Position numbers and translations under genes: made by a program. DNA of 8,022 nucleotides, taken from assembly GCA_030595845.1 (NCBI GenBank), contig JAUVCL010000086.1, positions 1 to 8,022 on the forward strand. The letters are read 5' to 3'. Source of the stretch: Campylobacterota bacterium (GTDB taxonomy: Bacteria > Campylobacterota > Campylobacteria > Campylobacterales > Sulfurovaceae). The first letter of the stretch is position 1. Each line of letters opens with the position of its first letter. A model generated the notes under the pieces. It had not been told where the DNA came from, made no database searches, and saw only the letters and a program-made list of their open reading frames with translations. Shown here in pieces: positions 5,823-8,022 of the stretch.

Positions 5823-6896
5823 TTACTCATATATCCCACCCAATATTGCATTATCACTAGCACCAGTGACATCTTTCAAGTTAACTTTTTCTTTGTGTAC
5901 ACGTTTGTATGCAAGCCATGCAAAGGTCATGGCTTCTATCTCATCTGCATTCGTGGCTATGGCTACTTCTATATTGGGCATAAGTGTTTTGATACGCTCA
6001 ACTAAAAAGCTATTTTTAGTCCCACCACCACACAACATGACAATATCTCTATTAAAACGAAGCATTTCATTAGATATACTTAATGCTGTGAGTTCCAGAA
6101 GTGTCCGTTGAACATCTACCGGGTTATGTGATTTCCCTACAAGGTATTTTTGTAACCAAGCTTTGTTAAACTTCTCCCTACCCGTACTTTTAGGGTATGG
6201 TTGCACAAAGTAACTATCAGACATCATTGCGTCCAAAAGTCCATAATCAACTGTACCACTCTTTGCCCATGCTCCATCGTTATCGTATGAGGTACCTTGA
6301 TGCTCTGCTATCCACATATCAAGCAGTACATTTCCACAGCCTGTATCATAGCCGATGAGTTTTTCATCCAATACAGTTATATTTGCCATACCACCTATAT
6401 TTACAATAGAAACAGCATTATTAATATTATTAAATATAAACTCATGAAAAGCAGGGGCGAAAGGTGCGCCCTGACCACCTAGAGCGATATCTTTACGTCT
6501 GAAGTCAGATACAACGGGAATGCCTGTCTTAGCAGTCAAAATGTTAGGGTCTCCCAGTTGCATAGAAAATGGAACCGTACCCGTAGGTTCATGCCAAAGT
6601 GTCTGACCATGTGAACCTATGGCTGTCACAGATGAAGGATCAATACTTTCACGTATCAATAATGCACCAACAGCCTGAGTAAATAACAAGCCTAAACGAT
6701 GGTCTAACTGCCCCACTTGTTCCAATCTGTTTTTTCCCTCTATCATTGTCAAGATGTCTGATTTTAATTCTAGCGGTATAGGGTATTCAAGTGAAGAGAT
6801 AAGTGTACATGTTGTGGCATCTATCTCACAGAGTACAACATCTACACCATCAAGTGAGGTACCTGACATAATACCGATGTAGTGTTCTTTTTGCAT
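5823..6896 (-). CDS. anmK: Anhydro-N-acetylmuramic acid kinase
   Basis: This 357-residue enzyme is a cytosolic sugar kinase that cleaves the 1,6-anhydro ring of anhydroMurNAc and phosphorylates it to MurNAc-6-phosphate, the entry step of peptidoglycan recycling. Conserved blocks in order are GIMSGTSLDGVDVVL (residues 8-22), IGSHGQTLWH (93-102), VVSDFRRKDIALGGQGAPFAP (128-148), NIGGMANITVL (166-176), GYDTGCGNVLLD (182-193), the nucleotide-site segment CGGGTKN (289-295), and the C-terminal VTGASDNAILGGIY. D184 in GYDTG aligns with the catalytic base D182 of E. coli AnmK. The length is slightly below the usual 370. The ATG at 6894-6896 has a strong ribosome binding site (GAAAGGG, plus-strand 6904-6910, 7 nt away). 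A symporter gene lies 207 bp upstream and murU about 900 bp downstream, all on one strand. No minus-strand promoter stands out in the gap. Confidence 0.95.
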   Translation of the reverse strand: MQKEHYIGIMSGTSLDGVDVVLCEIDATTCTLISSLEYPIPLELKSDILTMIEGKNRLEQVGQLDHRLGLLFTQAVGALLIRESIDPSSVTAIGSHGQTLWHEPTGTVPFSMQLGDPNILTAKTGIPVVSDFRRKDIALGGQGAPFAPAFHEFIFNNINNAVSIVNIGGMANITVLDEKLIGYDTGCGNVLLDMWIAEHQGTSYDNDGAWAKSGTVDYGLLDAMMSDSYFVQPYPKSTGREKFNKAWLQKYLVGKSHNPVDVQRTLLELTALSISNEMLRFNRDIVMLCGGGTKNSFLVERIKTLMPNIEVAIATNADEIEAMTFAWLAYKRVHKEKVNLKDVTGASDNAILGGIYE

Positions 6897-6953
6897 AACT
6901 TTTCCCTTTCTCTAGCATTCATACAAGTTTACCCTCTTCTGTCTCAAAGATGC

Positions 6954-6981
6954 TTGACATAGCCTGTATATAGGCTACAAT
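6954..6981 (+). promoter_or_regulatory. Strong sigma70-type promoter reading rightward into an apparently gene-free strand
   Basis: A perfect -35 TTGACA (6954-6959) and a five-of-six -10 TACAAT (6976-6981) are separated by 16 bp. Transcription would begin near 6988 on the plus strand. The only open frame after it is a 23-codon ORF at 7015-7086; beyond that the transcript would be antisense to the symporter gene. A perfect inverted repeat fills the spacer. The match quality is high for this AT-rich DNA. Confidence 0.5.
6960..6977. repeat. 18-bp palindrome in the promoter spacer (operator candidate)
   Basis: TAGCCTGTATATAGGCTA consists of perfect 6-bp arms (TAGCCT/AGGCTA) around a 6-bp centre (GTATAT). 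It begins immediately after the TTGACA -35 and covers the first two bases of the -10. A dimeric regulator bound here would block or reshape the promoter. It could also form a short hairpin if transcribed from the left. It sits upstream of anmK on the other strand as well, so a regulator here could serve both directions. Confidence 0.45.
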
Positions 6982-7014
6982 ACAAAACTTAATGCAGATA
7001 ACATTGGACACACC

Positions 7015-7086
7015 ATGATCCTAGAGGTAGACACACAGGTGGTTGGATTAAACATAATGGACGAACATATCAGTAATACATTGTGA
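7015..7086 (+). CDS. Possible 23-codon ORF, or start of a decayed gene
   Basis: This short frame, MILEVDTQVVGLNIMDEHIS then NTL and TGA, begins 27 bp after the predicted start of transcription from the 6954-6981 promoter. A weak GGA lies 7 nt upstream of the ATG. The pattern MILxxDxxxVxLxxMxxxH loosely resembles the N-terminus of some hemerythrin-like proteins, whose next metal-binding histidines would lie downstream and are absent. It may be a leftover of a truncated gene, a leader peptide, or chance. Confidence 0.2.
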   Translation: MILEVDTQVVGLNIMDEHISNTL

Positions 7087-7103
7087 TTTTATACTACCAT
7101 CCC

Positions 7104-8022
7104 TTACTTTAACTCTCTTTTTTCTTTTCCTAACATCATAACCCCAAAAGCCAACACAGTCCCAACAAGTATCTGCCAAGCAAACCCAACTTTAAAACCT
7201 AAGAGTTCTCCAAGACTGTCACCTAGTACATAAGGCTGAAGTAACAACACAGTCATAAACCCACCCAATAAGGCAAGAGGTACAGTCGTAGCATTCCCTC
7301 GGTTTGTAAATATGGCTGCTCCGAACACGCCAAGTAGTCCTGTGTAGGCAAATGCCATCACACCAAGGGCAAAGCTAAGGAGTGGCAGTTCAGTGTAACG
7401 CTGCCAATAGTAAGAAAGCATTGCCATGAGGGAGAGTGCAACTGCAAAGAAAAGTACTGCATTACGCCCTGCTTTAACAAAGTGCATTTCATCAACATTA
7501 GATCTTTTTTTCTTCCAGGGTTTATAAAGGTCTTCAATGGCAACAGATGACATAGCTCCAAGTACAGAGTTAGAAGAAGACAAGGCAGCTGCTACAGCTC
7601 CAACAGTCACCAGTCCTCTCATACCTTCAGGCATCTCATGTAAGATGTAGTACATAAATATGGTGATCTTCTCACCTTCAAACTTTTGTACGACATTTGT
7701 ACTCAATCCTGAGAGTTCGGGATGTTGGTAAAAAAGGTAGAGGAGTAAACCGATCATCAAAAAAAGTATGGCTACAGGAATGGTCAGGTAGATACTCAGC
7801 ATCAAAGACTTTTGCGCTTCTTTTGCATTTTTACAGGTCAGTGCTCTTTGGGTCATGTCCTGATCTAAACCATAGGCTGCAATATTTAAAAGTAACCATC
7901 CGCCCAATAAAGCCCAAACAGAAAAGCCACCTGACATTGACCAGTCAAGCAGTTTTAATTTATTGTCTTCTTGTAGGGTAGAAATAATCGTGCTAAAATC
8001 TGTGTCTATCGTAAAATACAAA
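7104..8022 (-). CDS. Sodium:solute symporter (SSS family), C-terminal part
   Basis: The frame runs open to the right edge of the window, so the N-terminal half lies outside; about 305 C-terminal residues are visible. They show six or seven membrane segments, for example at 32-50, 76-98, 185-205, 212-237, 245-262 and 280-297 of the fragment. The SSS family signature region is at 136-168 (GLVTVGAVAAALSSSNSVLG onward to EDLYKP), whose serines normally line the sodium site, and the family loop YGLDQDMTQRALTCKN is at 50-65. The protein would use the sodium gradient to import a small solute across the inner membrane. The solute cannot be read from sequence. Its place upstream of anmK on the same strand suggests MurNAc, anhydroMurNAc or another wall-derived sugar, which is inference. 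The C-terminus is short and basic (GKEKRELK). No clear hairpin terminator follows. Confidence 0.88.
   Translation of the reverse strand, partial: LYFTIDTDFSTIISTLQEDNKLKLLDWSMSGGFSVWALLGGWLLLNIAAYGLDQDMTQRALTCKNAKEAQKSLMLSIYLTIPVAILFLMIGLLLYLFYQHPELSGLSTNVVQKFEGEKITIFMYYILHEMPEGMRGLVTVGAVAAALSSSNSVLGAMSSVAIEDLYKPWKKKRSNVDEMHFVKAGRNAVLFFAVALSLMAMLSYYWQRYTELPLLSFALGVMAFAYTGLLGVFGAAIFTNRGNATTVPLALLGGFMTVLLLQPYVLGDSLGELLGFKVGFAWQILVGTVLAFGVMMLGKEKRELK

Noticed and set aside
5716..6111. 131-codon plus-strand ORF across the start of the unknown membrane gene and the end of anmK
   Set aside because: It overlaps two better-supported genes on the other strand, and its sequence reflects the complement of anmK codons.
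7087..7130. T-rich tract as terminator for the orphan plus-strand transcript
   Set aside because: The T-run near 7115-7125 has no GC-rich hairpin before it, so an intrinsic terminator is not supported.
7697..7981. 94-codon plus-strand ORF inside the symporter gene
   Set aside because: Wholly antisense to a clear SSS-family coding region and without protein-like features.

Overview
The window is an AT-rich bacterial chromosome segment that most resembles a mesophilic Campylobacterota genome of the Sulfurovum/Sulfurimonas kind. I base this on overall protein character, tight gene packing and AAAGG-type ribosome binding sites. This is recognition from memory, not a search, so the placement is moderate confidence.

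Plus-strand half (1-4031). The window opens inside an unidentified gene (C-terminal 119 residues). A YgiQ-family radical SAM protein follows after 12 bp. After an 82-bp gap come two tightly spaced genes. The first is a crotonase-fold enzyme whose sequence matches RpfF, the synthase of diffusible signal factor (DSF, cis-2-unsaturated fatty acid) signals, with both catalytic glutamates kept and an extra arginine-rich C-terminal tail. The second is a HAD-IIB (Cof-like) phosphatase that starts 4 bp after the synthase stop codon.

Minus-strand half (4036-8022), read right to left: the C-terminal half of a sodium:solute symporter; a 207-bp gap; anmK (anhydro-N-acetylmuramic acid kinase); an AT-rich membrane protein of unknown function; the decayed C-terminal end of a REP-associated (Y1/IS200-like) transposase with a REP-like end; murU (N-acetylmuramate-1-phosphate uridylyltransferase); and a small two-helix membrane protein. 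AnmK and MurU are the first and last enzymes of the MurU-type peptidoglycan recycling route (anhydroMurNAc to MurNAc-6-P, MurNAc, MurNAc-1-P, UDP-MurNAc). The symporter beside anmK may supply an amino sugar or another cell-wall product. The middle enzymes, MupP-type phosphatase and AmgK, are not visible here.

Most notable are the RpfF-like synthase with its partner phosphatase, the broken transposase end and unknown membrane gene lying between anmK and murU, and a good sigma70-type promoter with an 18-bp palindrome across its spacer. That promoter reads toward no intact gene, only a 23-codon ORF. No rRNA, tRNA or CRISPR array was seen.
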